From assembly GCA_938018045.1 (NCBI GenBank), contig CALIIP010000263.1, positions 1 through 18,487 on the forward strand: a stretch of DNA of 18,487 bases, written 5' to 3'. The stretch is from an uncultured Flavobacteriaceae bacterium (GTDB taxonomy: Bacteria > Bacteroidota > Bacteroidia > Flavobacteriales > Flavobacteriaceae). Below the pieces are notes generated by a model. That model ran no database searches, was not told where the DNA came from, and saw nothing but the letters and a program-made list of their open reading frames with translations. Positions 7,299 to 14,049 of the stretch are shown one piece after another (within the stretch, counting starts at the first letter, position 1; each line of letters starts with the position of its first letter). A program made the translations under genes and the position numbers.

Positions 7299-7568
7299 TT
7301 ACCAACTAGCTTTTCTTACTCCTGGAATTAATCCGTTATTTGCCATTTGTCTGAACATCACACGTGATACTCCAAATTGACGCATATAACCTTTAGGTCT
7401 ACCAGTTAATTTGCAACGATTGTGCATACGAATTGGAGATGCATTTTTAGGTAACTTTTGTAATCCTTCGTAATCTCCAGCTTCTTTTAAAGCTTTCCTT
7501 TTCTCAGCATATTTTGCTACCACTTTTGCTCTTTTTACTTCACGAGCTTTCATTGATTCTTTAGCCAT
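7299..7568 (-). CDS. rpsN: 30S ribosomal protein uS14, zinc-free form
   Basis: uS14 is in the 30S head close to the A site. The 89-residue product has the signature RCKLTGRPKGYMRQFGVSR (51-69) and ends GVRKASW. The zinc-binding form has about 61 residues and two CxxC pairs; this one is longer and has a single cysteine, so it is the zinc-free class. E. coli S14, also zinc-free, has 101 residues; the shorter version here is usual in Bacteroidota. It lies 3 bp after rplE and 64 bp before rpsH. Confidence 0.99.
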   Translation of the reverse strand: MAKESMKAREVKRAKVVAKYAEKRKALKEAGDYEGLQKLPKNASPIRMHNRCKLTGRPKGYMRQFGVSRVMFRQMANNGLIPGVRKASW

Positions 7569-7571
7569 CTC

Positions 7572-8123
7572 TTAGTTCTTTTTAAAAGGTAATCCTAATT
7601 CTGTTAATAATGATTTTGCTTCTTTATCTGTAGGTGCAGATGTTACAAAAGTAATATCCATTCCTCCAATTTTATTTACTTTATCAATATCAATTTCTGG
7701 GAAAATGATTTGTTCAGTAATACCTAAGTTGTAATTTCCTCTACCATCAAAACCTGTTGCTTTGATACCTCCAAAATCTCTAACTCTTGGCAATGAAGCC
7801 GTTACCAATCTATCTAAGAATTCATACATTTTAACTCCTCTTAACGTAACTTTTACACCAATTGGCATTCCTTTACGTAATTTAAAAGTTGCAACATCTT
7901 TCTTAGACATTGTAGCGATTGCTTTTTGACCAGTTATTTTTGTTAACTCTTCAAGTGCGTGATCGATCAATTTCTTGTCTGCTACAGCTGCTCCAACTCC
8001 TTTACTAATTACAATTTTTTGTAACTTAGGAACTTGCATGATATTCTTGTAGCTATATTCTTCTGTAAGTGTAGAAACTATTCTACTCTTATATTCTCCT
8101 TTAAGTCTTGGTGTATATTCCAT
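7572..8123 (-). CDS. rplE: 50S ribosomal protein uL5
   Basis: uL5 binds 5S rRNA in the central protuberance and contacts the P-site tRNA and uS13. The 183-residue product contains VPKLQKIVISKGVG (31-44), a segment near the start of the domain, and LRKGMPIGVKVTLRG (82-96). Next come LPRVRDFGGI and the C-terminal stretch DITFVTSAPTDKEAKSLL. Only 2 bp separate it from the rplX stop and 3 bp from rpsN, so all three are surely on one message. Confidence 0.99.
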   Translation of the reverse strand: MEYTPRLKGEYKSRIVSTLTEEYSYKNIMQVPKLQKIVISKGVGAAVADKKLIDHALEELTKITGQKAIATMSKKDVATFKLRKGMPIGVKVTLRGVKMYEFLDRLVTASLPRVRDFGGIKATGFDGRGNYNLGITEQIIFPEIDIDKVNKIGGMDITFVTSAPTDKEAKSLLTELGLPFKKN

Positions 8124-8125
8124 AA

Positions 8126-8434
8126 CTATATCGCTTTATCCGTTTTTCTAGATACTCTAACTTTCTTGTCTCCTTCAATTTTGTATCCTACTCTTATAGT
8201 AGAACCATCTTCAATCAAACCTAAGTTTGAAATATGTAAAGAAGCTTCTTGTTTGATAATTCCTCCTTGTGGATTATCAGCACTAGGTTTTGCGTGTTTA
8301 GATACCATATTGACACCTTCAACTATCGCTCTATTTTTAGCTATGATTACTTTCACAACTTTTCCTTCTTCTCCTTTATGATCTCCAGCAAGAACTCTTA
8401 CCGTATCTCCTGATTTTATCTTTAATTTTGCCAT
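8126..8434 (-). CDS. rplX: 50S ribosomal protein uL24
   Basis: uL24 is an early assembly protein near the tunnel exit. The 102 residues have the N-terminal KOW motif (KSGDTVRVLAGDHKGEEGKV, about 7-26), followed by VEGVNMVSKHAKPSADNPQG and the C-terminal RVGYKIEGDKKVRVSRKT. All are family features at normal length. It follows rplN by 16 bp and precedes rplE by 2 bp. Confidence 0.99.
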   Translation of the reverse strand: MAKLKIKSGDTVRVLAGDHKGEEGKVVKVIIAKNRAIVEGVNMVSKHAKPSADNPQGGIIKQEASLHISNLGLIEDGSTIRVGYKIEGDKKVRVSRKTDKAI

Positions 8435-8450
8435 CGTTTCTTATAGTATA

Positions 8451-8822
8451 TTAAAGCACTTCAGGTGCTAATGATACAATTTTCATGAATTGCTTATCAC
8501 GAAGTTCTCTTGCTACTGGTCCAAAAACACGTGTTCCCTTCATTTCACCAGATGTACTGTCGATTAACACACATGCATTATCGTCAAAACGGATATATGA
8601 TCCATCTTTTCTTCTGATTTCTTTTTTAGTACGGATTACAACTGCTTTTGCAACTTGTCCTTTTTTCACTGATCCGTTTGGAGTAGATTGTTTGATAGAA
8701 ACAACTATTTTATCTCCTACTGAAGCGTAACGTTTTTTAGTTCCACCTAGTACACGAATTACTAAAACTTCTTTTGCTCCAGTATTGTCAGCTACTCTTA
8801 ATCTTGATTCTGTCTGTAACAT
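8451..8822 (-). CDS. rplN: 50S ribosomal protein uL14
   Basis: uL14 lies at the subunit interface, where it forms bridges to 16S rRNA and is the docking site for the silencing factor RsfS. The 123-residue product begins MLQTESRLRVADNTGAKEV and contains RRKDGSYIRFDDNACVLI and GTRVFGPVARELRDK, all family motifs. It is the first gene of the spc group and follows rpsQ by only 6 bp, with no room for a terminator between the S10 and spc groups. Confidence 0.99.
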   Translation of the reverse strand: MLQTESRLRVADNTGAKEVLVIRVLGGTKKRYASVGDKIVVSIKQSTPNGSVKKGQVAKAVVIRTKKEIRRKDGSYIRFDDNACVLIDSTSGEMKGTRVFGPVARELRDKQFMKIVSLAPEVL

Positions 8823-8828
8823 AATAAA

Positions 8829-9086
8829 TTATTTAGCTCTTTCTAGGATTTCTACTAATCTCCAACGTTTTGATTTACTCAACGGACGTGTTTCCATAAT
8901 TCTAACAGTGTCTCCAATGTTACAATCATTAGTTTCGTCATGTGCAACGTACTTTTTCGTCTTTAATACGAACTTTCCGTACATAGGATGTTTTACTTTT
9001 TTCACTTCTGCAACTACAATAGATTTCTCCATTTTGTTACTAGAAACAACTCCTATTCTTTCTTTTCTAAGATTTCTTTTTTCCAT
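8829..9086 (-). CDS. rpsQ: 30S ribosomal protein uS17
   Basis: uS17 is a primary 16S rRNA-binding protein of the 30S body, with an OB-fold. The 85 residues carry LRKERIGVVSSNKMEKSIVV near the N-terminus, the signature DTVRIMETRPLSKSKRWRLV (about 59-78) and a short basic end. It lies 7 bp after rpmC and 6 bp before rplN. It is the last gene of the S10 group. Confidence 0.99.
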   Translation of the reverse strand: MEKRNLRKERIGVVSSNKMEKSIVVAEVKKVKHPMYGKFVLKTKKYVAHDETNDCNIGDTVRIMETRPLSKSKRWRLVEILERAK

Positions 9087-9093
9087 CTTTATA

Positions 9094-9285
9094 CTATTGT
9101 ACTTCTCTATTAGTTAATTCTGTAGCTATTCTTGCGACAGTTCTTCTAAGGCTTTTCAATTGCATTGGTGTTTCCAATGGTGATATTGCGTGAGCCATTT
9201 TAAGATCAGTATAGTTCTTTTTCAATTGTACAAGCTGCTCTTGTAAATCTTCAATTGATAATTCTTTAATTTCTGACTGTTTCAT
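9094..9285 (-). CDS. rpmC: 50S ribosomal protein uL29
   Basis: uL29 is a small helical protein at the tunnel exit, next to uL23, where it helps form the docking site for trigger factor and SRP. The 63-residue product shows the two-helix pattern: IKELSIEDLQEQLVQLKKNY, then PMQLKSLRRTVARIATEL and a short tail NREVQ. It follows rplP by 13 bp and precedes rpsQ by 7 bp, as in nearly all bacteria. Confidence 0.98.
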   Translation of the reverse strand: MKQSEIKELSIEDLQEQLVQLKKNYTDLKMAHAISPLETPMQLKSLRRTVARIATELTNREVQ

Positions 9286-9298
9286 TACTTTTTATCGA

Positions 9299-9733
9299 TT
9301 AAGCGTTTTCAAAATCATAATCTCTTGCAATGATAAACTTTGTTTTAACTGGCAATTTTTGTGCAGCTAAACGCAATGCTTCTTTTGCAATTTCCATAGA
9401 TACTCCACCTACTTCAAACATGATTCTTCCTGGTTTTACAACTGCTACAAAATATTCTGGAGCACCTTTACCTTTTCCCATACGTACTTCTAATGGTTTT
9501 TTGGTAATAGGCTTATCTGGAAATATTTTAATCCACAATTGTCCTTCTCTTTTCATATAACGAGTTGCTGCAATACGAGCTGCTTCGATTTGACGAGAAG
9601 TAAGCAAATTTTGATCTAATGATTTAAGACCAAACATTCCATTTGAAAGTAATGTTCCTCTGTTGGAATTTCCTTTCATATTTCCTTTCGCCTTCTGTAC
9701 TTTACGATATTTTACTCTTTTTGGCTGTAACAT
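9299..9733 (-). CDS. rplP: 50S ribosomal protein uL16
   Basis: uL16 supports the A-site tRNA and is needed for peptidyl-transferase activity. The 144 residues begin MLQPKRVKYRKVQKAKG. They include ARIAATRYMKREGQLWIKIF (52-71) and the loop RMGKGKGAPEYFVA (84-97), which reaches the peptidyl-transferase centre. The Arg at 84 matches the Arg81 that is hydroxylated in E. coli; modification here is not known. It lies 25 bp after rpsC and 13 bp before rpmC. Confidence 0.99.
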   Translation of the reverse strand: MLQPKRVKYRKVQKAKGNMKGNSNRGTLLSNGMFGLKSLDQNLLTSRQIEAARIAATRYMKREGQLWIKIFPDKPITKKPLEVRMGKGKGAPEYFVAVVKPGRIMFEVGGVSMEIAKEALRLAAQKLPVKTKFIIARDYDFENA

Positions 9734-9758
9734 CTTTTCTAGTTTCTAAATCTAAAAT

Positions 9759-10481
9759 TTAATTTTTTCTACGAGGTTGTCTCGGTTGTCTTTTTCCTCC
9801 TCCAGATTTTCCTCCTTGTTTTTTGGATAAACCAACTAACGGATTCAATTCTCTCTTACCATAAACCTCACCTTTCATAATCCATACTTTAACACCTAAT
9901 TTTCCGTAGGTAGTATTAGACTCTACAAATGCATAATCAATATCTGCTCTAAAAGTAGAAAGAGGTATTCTTCCTTCTTTATAGTGCTCTGAACGTGCCA
10001 TTTCTGCACCATTCAATCGACCACTAATCTGAACTTTAATTCCTTCAGCATTCATTCTTATTGCTGCTGCAATAGCCATTTTGATTGCACGTCTGTAAGA
10101 AATTCTACTTTCAATTTGACGAGCGATACTTGCTGCTACTAATGTTGCATCTAATTCTGGACGTTTGATTTCAAAAATATTAATTTGAACCTCTTTTCCA
10201 GTAATTTTTTTCAACTCTTCTTTTAACTTATCTACTTCTTGACCACCTTTACCTATAATAATTCCAGGTCTAGCAGTTGTGATAGTAACTGTTACGAGTT
10301 TAAGTGTACGTTCTATAATTACTCTCGATACACTTGCTTTAAATAATCTAGCACGAACGTACTTTCTTATTTTATCATCTTCAGCTAATTTATCGCCATA
10401 GTCATTTCCTCCGTACCAGTTAGATTCCCATCCTCTGATAATTCCTAAACGATTTCCTATTGGATTTGTCTTTTGTCCCAT
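9759..10481 (-). CDS. rpsC: 30S ribosomal protein uS3
   Basis: uS3 is in the 30S head at the mRNA entry and belongs to the ribosomal helicase with uS4 and uS5. The 240-residue product starts MGQKTNPIGNRLGI, has a type II KH domain with the GxxG loop GIIIGKGG (73-80), and a C-terminal domain with GRLNGAEMARSEHYKEGRIP. The last ~20 residues form a Gly/Arg/Lys-rich tail (GGKSGGGKRQPRQPRRKN). It lies 12 bp after rplV and 25 bp before rplP. Confidence 0.99.
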   Translation of the reverse strand: MGQKTNPIGNRLGIIRGWESNWYGGNDYGDKLAEDDKIRKYVRARLFKASVSRVIIERTLKLVTVTITTARPGIIIGKGGQEVDKLKEELKKITGKEVQINIFEIKRPELDATLVAASIARQIESRISYRRAIKMAIAAAIRMNAEGIKVQISGRLNGAEMARSEHYKEGRIPLSTFRADIDYAFVESNTTYGKLGVKVWIMKGEVYGKRELNPLVGLSKKQGGKSGGGKRQPRQPRRKN

Positions 10482-10493
10482 TGTCTACTTTGA

Positions 10494-10901
10494 TTATTTG
10501 CTTTGAACAATTTTATTACCCAACACTAAAGTCACGTGATTAGAACGTTTTCTAATTCTGTGAGCACGTCCTTGTGGTGCTGGTCTTAATCTTTTTAACA
10601 TTCCTGCGCTATCTACAAAAATTTCTTTTACAAATAGATTTGCATCTTCTATACTTGCATCTTCATTTTTTGCTTGCCAATTTGCAATGGCAGACAATAA
10701 TAATTTCTCAAGGTTAATAGATGCTTCTTTAGCATTAAATTTTAGGATTTGAAGTGCTCTTTCAACTTCAACTCCTCTAATTAAATTTGCAACTAAACGC
10801 ATTTTTCTTGGCGATGTAGGACAACCTGTAAGTTTAGCAAAAGCCATTTGCTTCTTCTCATCCTTCATTTGTTGTGCTCTTAATTTTTTTCGAACTCCCA
10901 T
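10494..10901 (-). CDS. rplV: 50S ribosomal protein uL22
   Basis: uL22 lines the nascent-peptide tunnel; its long beta hairpin reaches the constriction where macrolides bind. The 135 residues include FAKLTGCPTSPRKMRLVANL (21-40), RGVEVERALQIL and the hairpin region LKRLRPAPQGRAHRIRKRSN (102-121). The hairpin appears full length, without the deletions seen in macrolide-resistant mutants. An N-terminal extension of about 20 residues before the core (MGVRKKLRAQQMKDEKKQMA) is common in this group. It is 9 bp after rpsS and 12 bp before rpsC. Confidence 0.98.
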   Translation of the reverse strand: MGVRKKLRAQQMKDEKKQMAFAKLTGCPTSPRKMRLVANLIRGVEVERALQILKFNAKEASINLEKLLLSAIANWQAKNEDASIEDANLFVKEIFVDSAGMLKRLRPAPQGRAHRIRKRSNHVTLVLGNKIVQSK

Positions 10902-10910
10902 GATTACCTA

Positions 10911-11192
10911 CTATTTTTTACCTTTATTTTTTCTGTCAGCACCATGCCCTCTATAAGAACGCGTTGGTGAAAACTCTCCTAACTTATGACCAACCATATT
11001 TTCAGTAACATATACTGGAATAAATTGGCGTCCGTTGTGAACTGCTATCGTTTGACCTACAAAATCAGGTGTAATCATTGATGCTCTTGACCATGTTTTG
11101 ATTACTGATTTTTTATCCGAATCTATATTCGTTTGAATTTTTCTTTCTAGTTTATAAGAAACAAAAGGTCCTTTCTTTAATGAACGTGCCAT
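10911..11192 (-). CDS. rpsS: 30S ribosomal protein uS19
   Basis: uS19 forms a complex with uS13 in the 30S head and takes part in bridges to the large subunit. The 93-residue product begins MARSLKKGPFVSYKL and has the signature VGHKLGEFSPTRSYRGHG (67-84), then a basic tail. Length and ends match the family. It lies 9 bp after rplB and 9 bp before rplV. Confidence 0.99.
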   Translation of the reverse strand: MARSLKKGPFVSYKLERKIQTNIDSDKKSVIKTWSRASMITPDFVGQTIAVHNGRQFIPVYVTENMVGHKLGEFSPTRSYRGHGADRKNKGKK

Positions 11193-11201
11193 ATTATCTT
11201 A

Positions 11202-12026
11202 TTATTTTTTTCTACGTTCTAAAATATATTTATTACTCGCTTTAGTCTTAGATCTAGTCTTGAATCCTTTTGCCGGGATACCATTTCTTGATCTAGGGTG
11301 ACCTCCTGAAGATTTACCTTCACCACCTCCCATTGGATGATCCACTGGATTCATCACAACTGGTCTAGTTCTAGGTCTTCTACCTAACCATCTTGTTCTA
11401 CCTGCTTTACCAGATACTAATAATTGATGATCAGAATTAGAAACAACTCCAATTGTTGCCATACAAGTCAATAAAATCAATCTAGTTTCACCAGAAGGTA
11501 ATTTTACTGTCGCATATTTACCGTCCTTAGCCATCAATTGAGCAAATGATCCAGCACTACGAGCCATAACAGCTCCTTGTCCAGGTCTTAACTCAATACA
11601 TGAAATTGTAGTTCCTAATGGCATTTTACCAAGTGGCATAGCATTTCCAATTTCTGGAGCTACAACATCACCTGAGACAATTTGTTGCCCAACTTTTAAT
11701 CCATTTTGTGCTATCACATATCTTTTTTCACCATCTACATAAGATAGTAATGCGATAAATGCAGTACGATTTGGATCGTATTCTATTGTTTTCACAGTTG
11801 CAGGAATACCACTCTTATCTCTTTTAAAATCGATAATACGATATTTTCTTTTATGACCACCACCAATGTAGCGCATTGTCATTTTTCCACTGTTGTTTCG
11901 ACCTCCAGATCTTTTATTCGGAGCAAGTAAACTTTTCTCCGGCTTATCAGTAGTTATGGTGTCGAACCCATTTACTACTCTAAAACGCTGACCTGGTGTT
12001 ACTGGTTTTAATTTTCTAACTGACAT
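11202..12026 (-). CDS. rplB: 50S ribosomal protein uL2
   Basis: uL2 is one of the largest and most conserved ribosomal proteins; it helps join the subunits and supports the peptidyl-transferase centre. The 274 residues have an N-terminal OB-fold part with MRYIGGGHKRKYR (51-63), an SH3-like middle with ELRPGQGAVMARSAGS (145-160), and the C-terminal signature NPVDHPMGGGEGKSSGG (226-242). His230 is the equivalent of the His229 needed for activity in E. coli. It lies 8 bp after rplW and 9 bp before rpsS. Confidence 0.99.
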   Translation of the reverse strand: MSVRKLKPVTPGQRFRVVNGFDTITTDKPEKSLLAPNKRSGGRNNSGKMTMRYIGGGHKRKYRIIDFKRDKSGIPATVKTIEYDPNRTAFIALLSYVDGEKRYVIAQNGLKVGQQIVSGDVVAPEIGNAMPLGKMPLGTTISCIELRPGQGAVMARSAGSFAQLMAKDGKYATVKLPSGETRLILLTCMATIGVVSNSDHQLLVSGKAGRTRWLGRRPRTRPVVMNPVDHPMGGGEGKSSGGHPRSRNGIPAKGFKTRSKTKASNKYILERRKK

Positions 12027-12034
12027 TTCTTAAA

Positions 12035-12325
12035 TTAGATATTGTTATAAAAATCAATGTTATCGCCTTCTGCTAACTGAACTATTGCTTTCTTATAAGC
12101 TCCTTTCATTCCAGATACTACACCACTCTTTGTGAATTTAGTAACTCTTTTTACAGGATAATTCATTGTCTTCACACTGCTTACAGAAACACCATAAGTG
12201 CTCTCTACAGCTTTCTTGATTTCAACCTTGTTAGCTTTCTTGCTTACGACAAATCCATAACGATTAAATAATTCGCTATCATTTGTCATTTTTTCCGTTA
12301 TAATAGGTTTAATTAAAATACTCAT
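12035..12325 (-). CDS. rplW: 50S ribosomal protein uL23
   Basis: uL23 sits at the exit of the peptide tunnel and is the main contact for trigger factor and the signal recognition particle. The 96 residues begin with ILIKPIITEKMT (3-14), the family start, followed by YGFVVSKKANKVEIKKAVE (23-41) and VSSVKTMNYPVKRVTKF. The length is usual. It lies 15 bp after rplD and 8 bp before rplB. Confidence 0.98.
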   Translation of the reverse strand: MSILIKPIITEKMTNDSELFNRYGFVVSKKANKVEIKKAVESTYGVSVSSVKTMNYPVKRVTKFTKSGVVSGMKGAYKKAIVQLAEGDNIDFYNNI

Positions 12326-12340
12326 GTTGCTACCTATTTC

Positions 12341-12961
12341 TTAAATTTGATTAATTCCTTCTAAAGAACTCTCTAAAAGAATAATTTTATTTGCATTCAA
12401 AACTTCGTAAGTGTTTAAACCTGAATTAGTTATGGTTTTTGCACGTTTTAAATTTCGTGATGACAAATATACATTATTATTTAAATCACCCAACACAAAT
12501 AGTGCTTTTTTATTCTCAAGTCCTAAACCTTGTAAAACAGCGATGAAATTTTTAGTATTTGGAGCATCAAAATTGAAGTCTTCAACTACCATAATATTGC
12601 TATCTTTTGCTTGTGTACTTAAGGCTGATTTACGAGCTAATTTCTTCAAGTTTTTATTCAACTTAAAAGAATAATTTCTTGGTCTAGGACCAAACATTCT
12701 TCCTCCACCTCTAAAAACTCCAGATTTAATACTACCTGCTCTTGCAGTACCCGTTCCTTTTTGTTTCTTTATCTTTCTTGTAGATCCACTAATTTCTGCT
12801 CTCTCTTTAGCCTTGTGAGTACCTTGTCTTTTATTAGCCAAGTGTTGCTTCACATCTAAATAGATTGCGTGATCGTTTGGTTCTATTGCGAAAACAGTAT
12901 CTGAAAGTTCAACTTTCCTACCTGTTTCTTTTCCGTGTATGTCTAAAACTTTTACTTTCAT
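12341..12961 (-). CDS. rplD: 50S ribosomal protein uL4
   Basis: uL4 is an early assembly protein whose loop reaches the tunnel constriction; in E. coli it also controls the S10 operon by attenuation and translational repression. I chose the ATG at 12961, giving MKVKVLDIHGKETG and 206 residues. An upstream in-frame ATG at 13006 would add 15 unrelated residues inside rplC. The basic tunnel loop spans about 57-95 and contains KQKGTGTARAG (66-76) and FGPRPR (90-95). Its ATG overlaps the rplC stop by one base (TAATG), so translation is probably coupled. The possible attenuator upstream of rplC (13622-13656) makes it a natural suspect as an autoregulator. Confidence 0.98.
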   Translation of the reverse strand: MKVKVLDIHGKETGRKVELSDTVFAIEPNDHAIYLDVKQHLANKRQGTHKAKERAEISGSTRKIKKQKGTGTARAGSIKSGVFRGGGRMFGPRPRNYSFKLNKNLKKLARKSALSTQAKDSNIMVVEDFNFDAPNTKNFIAVLQGLGLENKKALFVLGDLNNNVYLSSRNLKRAKTITNSGLNTYEVLNANKIILLESSLEGINQI

Positions 12962-13578
12962 TATTTCTGAATGATTACATAAGCGTTTTTGTGACCAGGA
13001 ACACATCCTTTTACAACCAATAGATTCTTATCAGAAACTACTTTTAAAACTCTTAAATTTTGAACTTTCACTTTTTCTCCACCCATACGTCCGGCCATTC
13101 GCATTCCTTTGAATACTCTTGCTGGATATGATGCAGCTCCAATTGATCCTGGCGCTCTTAAACGGTTGTGCTGACCATGTGTTGCTTGTCCAACTCCGGC
13201 AAAACCGTGTCTTTTAACAACTCCCTGAAATCCTTTACCTTTAGAAGTTGCAGAAACATCTACAAACTCACCTTCAGCAAAGTGCTCAACAGTGATAGAA
13301 TCACCTAATTTATACTCTTCTTCAAACCCCTGGAATTCAATGACTTTTCTTTTGGCTGTGGTACCTGCTTTCTTAAAGTGACCATCTAAAGCTTTATTAG
13401 AGCTTTTTGCCTTTTTGTCATCGAAACCAAGTTGTAACGCATTGTATCCGTCGACCTCTTCGGTTCTGACTTGGGTAACAACGCATGGACCTGCTTCGAT
13501 TACTGTACATGGAATATTCTTTCCATTTTCATCGAATAAGCTGGTCATTCCGATTTTTCTTCCTATTAACCCAGACAT
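12961..13578 (-). CDS. rplC: 50S ribosomal protein uL3
   Basis: uL3 is one of the first proteins to bind 23S rRNA, and its loop reaches towards the peptidyl-transferase centre. The start is the ATG at 13578 (MSGLIGRKIGMTSLF), giving 205 residues. An in-frame ATG at 13641 would add 21 unrelated residues and lies inside the terminator-like spacer. Conserved parts are TSKGKGFQGVVKRHGF (111-126), RAPGSIG (141-147) and GRMGG (163-167). Position 150, the glutamine that PrmB methylates in E. coli, is Ser here (GSIGAAS). It is the first gene after the 148-bp structured spacer and shares one base with rplD. Confidence 0.98.
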   Translation of the reverse strand: MSGLIGRKIGMTSLFDENGKNIPCTVIEAGPCVVTQVRTEEVDGYNALQLGFDDKKAKSSNKALDGHFKKAGTTAKRKVIEFQGFEEEYKLGDSITVEHFAEGEFVDVSATSKGKGFQGVVKRHGFAGVGQATHGQHNRLRAPGSIGAASYPARVFKGMRMAGRMGGEKVKVQNLRVLKVVSDKNLLVVKGCVPGHKNAYVIIQK

Positions 13579-13621
13579 ATTATTTAATTTAATTATTAAT
13601 TTACTACTATTATTCAAAAAA

Positions 13622-13646
13622 CAAGGTTGAAAATACTTCAACCTTG
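13622..13646 (-). terminator. intrinsic terminator-like hairpin between rpsJ and rplC
   Basis: On the coding (minus) strand, CAAGGTTGAA (13646-13637) pairs perfectly with TTCAACCTTG (13631-13622) around a 5-base loop. Six T (13621-13616) follow the stem directly. Ten perfect pairs, four of them G-C, plus a U-tract make a textbook intrinsic terminator pointing towards rplC, 43 bases before its start codon. On the plus strand the stem is followed by AATG, not a clean U-tract, so the orientation is clear. It sits inside the cluster with 28 same-strand genes downstream, so it probably works as a partial terminator or attenuator. Confidence 0.75.
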
Positions 13647-13656
13647 AATGTATTTT
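13630..13656 (-). promoter_or_regulatory. candidate antiterminator hairpin competing with the terminator
   Basis: On the minus strand, AAAATAC (13656-13650) pairs with GTATTTT (13636-13630). After a bulged A (13649), TTC (13648-13646) pairs with GAA (13639-13637), leaving the loop AAGGTT. This fold uses bases from the 5' arm and loop of the terminator, so both cannot exist together. It would be made before the terminator 3' arm is transcribed. It is AT-rich and weaker than the terminator, so a trans factor would probably be needed to favour it. The pairing is seen; the switch function is inferred. Confidence 0.4.
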
Positions 13657-13691
13657 TCCGTTTTTCCCTCGACAACTGCTTAGGACATGTT

Positions 13692-13718
13692 CTCTTGATT
13701 ATTCAAAATAATCAAAAG
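13692..13718 (-). promoter_or_regulatory. 12-bp hairpin just after rpsJ
   Basis: Read on the minus strand, CTTTTGATTATT (13718-13707) pairs with AATAATCAAGAG (13703-13692) around a loop of three bases. One of the 12 pairs is a U-G wobble. It begins 8 bases after the rpsJ stop codon. No U-tract follows, so it is not a normal terminator. It might protect the 3' end of the str-rpsJ message, or be the first element of an rplC leader. The purpose is inferred. Confidence 0.45.
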
Positions 13719-13720
13719 TA
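13713..13720 (-). promoter_or_regulatory. -7 box match in the rpsJ-rplC spacer (weak promoter candidate)
   Basis: TACTTTTG on the minus strand (13720-13713) fits the Bacteroidota -7 consensus TAnnTTTG. The nearest upstream TTG is 26 bases away, against an optimum near 19, so the -33 element is not well placed. If used, it would start a transcript that carries the terminator-like element and then rplC. In such an AT-rich spacer the match could be chance. Confidence 0.25.
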
Positions 13721-13726
13721 TTTTAA

Positions 13727-14032
13727 TTATACTTTTATTTCTACTTCAACTCCACTAGGAAGTTCAAGTTTCATCAACGCATCAATTGTTTTTGATGACG
13801 AACTATAAATGTCTAATAATCTCTTATAAGCACTTAATTGAAACTGCTCTCTTGATTTTTTATTTACGTGTGGTGAACGTAATACTGTAAAAATCTTTTT
13901 ATGAGTTGGTAATGGAATTGGTCCATTAACTACAGCTCCTGTACTTTTAACTGTTTTTACGATCTTCTCAGCAGATTTATCTACTAAATTGTAATCGTAA
14001 GACTTTAATTTTATTCTAATTTTTTGACTCAT
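13727..14032 (-). CDS. rpsJ: 30S ribosomal protein uS10 (also NusE)
   Basis: uS10 is in the 30S head and, as NusE with NusB, also works in transcription antitermination. The 101-residue product has IRIKLKSYDYNLVD (5-18), and the signature NGPIPLPTHKKIFTVLRSPH (36-55) followed by REQF. Length and ends match the family. In E. coli it opens the S10 operon, whereas here it sits 17 bp after fusA and looks like the end of the str group. A 148-bp spacer with a terminator-like hairpin separates it from rplC. Confidence 0.99.
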   Translation of the reverse strand: MSQKIRIKLKSYDYNLVDKSAEKIVKTVKSTGAVVNGPIPLPTHKKIFTVLRSPHVNKKSREQFQLSAYKRLLDIYSSSSKTIDALMKLELPSGVEVEIKV

Positions 14033-14049
14033 CGTTTATTATTTAGTGA

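Noticed and set aside
12962..13006. In-frame ATG at 13006 as the rplD start
   Set aside because: The 15 extra residues lie inside rplC in another frame and do not match uL4; the ATG at 12961 fits the family and overlaps the rplC stop.
13579..13641. In-frame ATG at 13641 as the rplC start (21 extra residues)
   Set aside because: The extra residues do not resemble uL3 and would be coded by the terminator-like spacer; MSGLIGRKIGM at 13578 is the family start.
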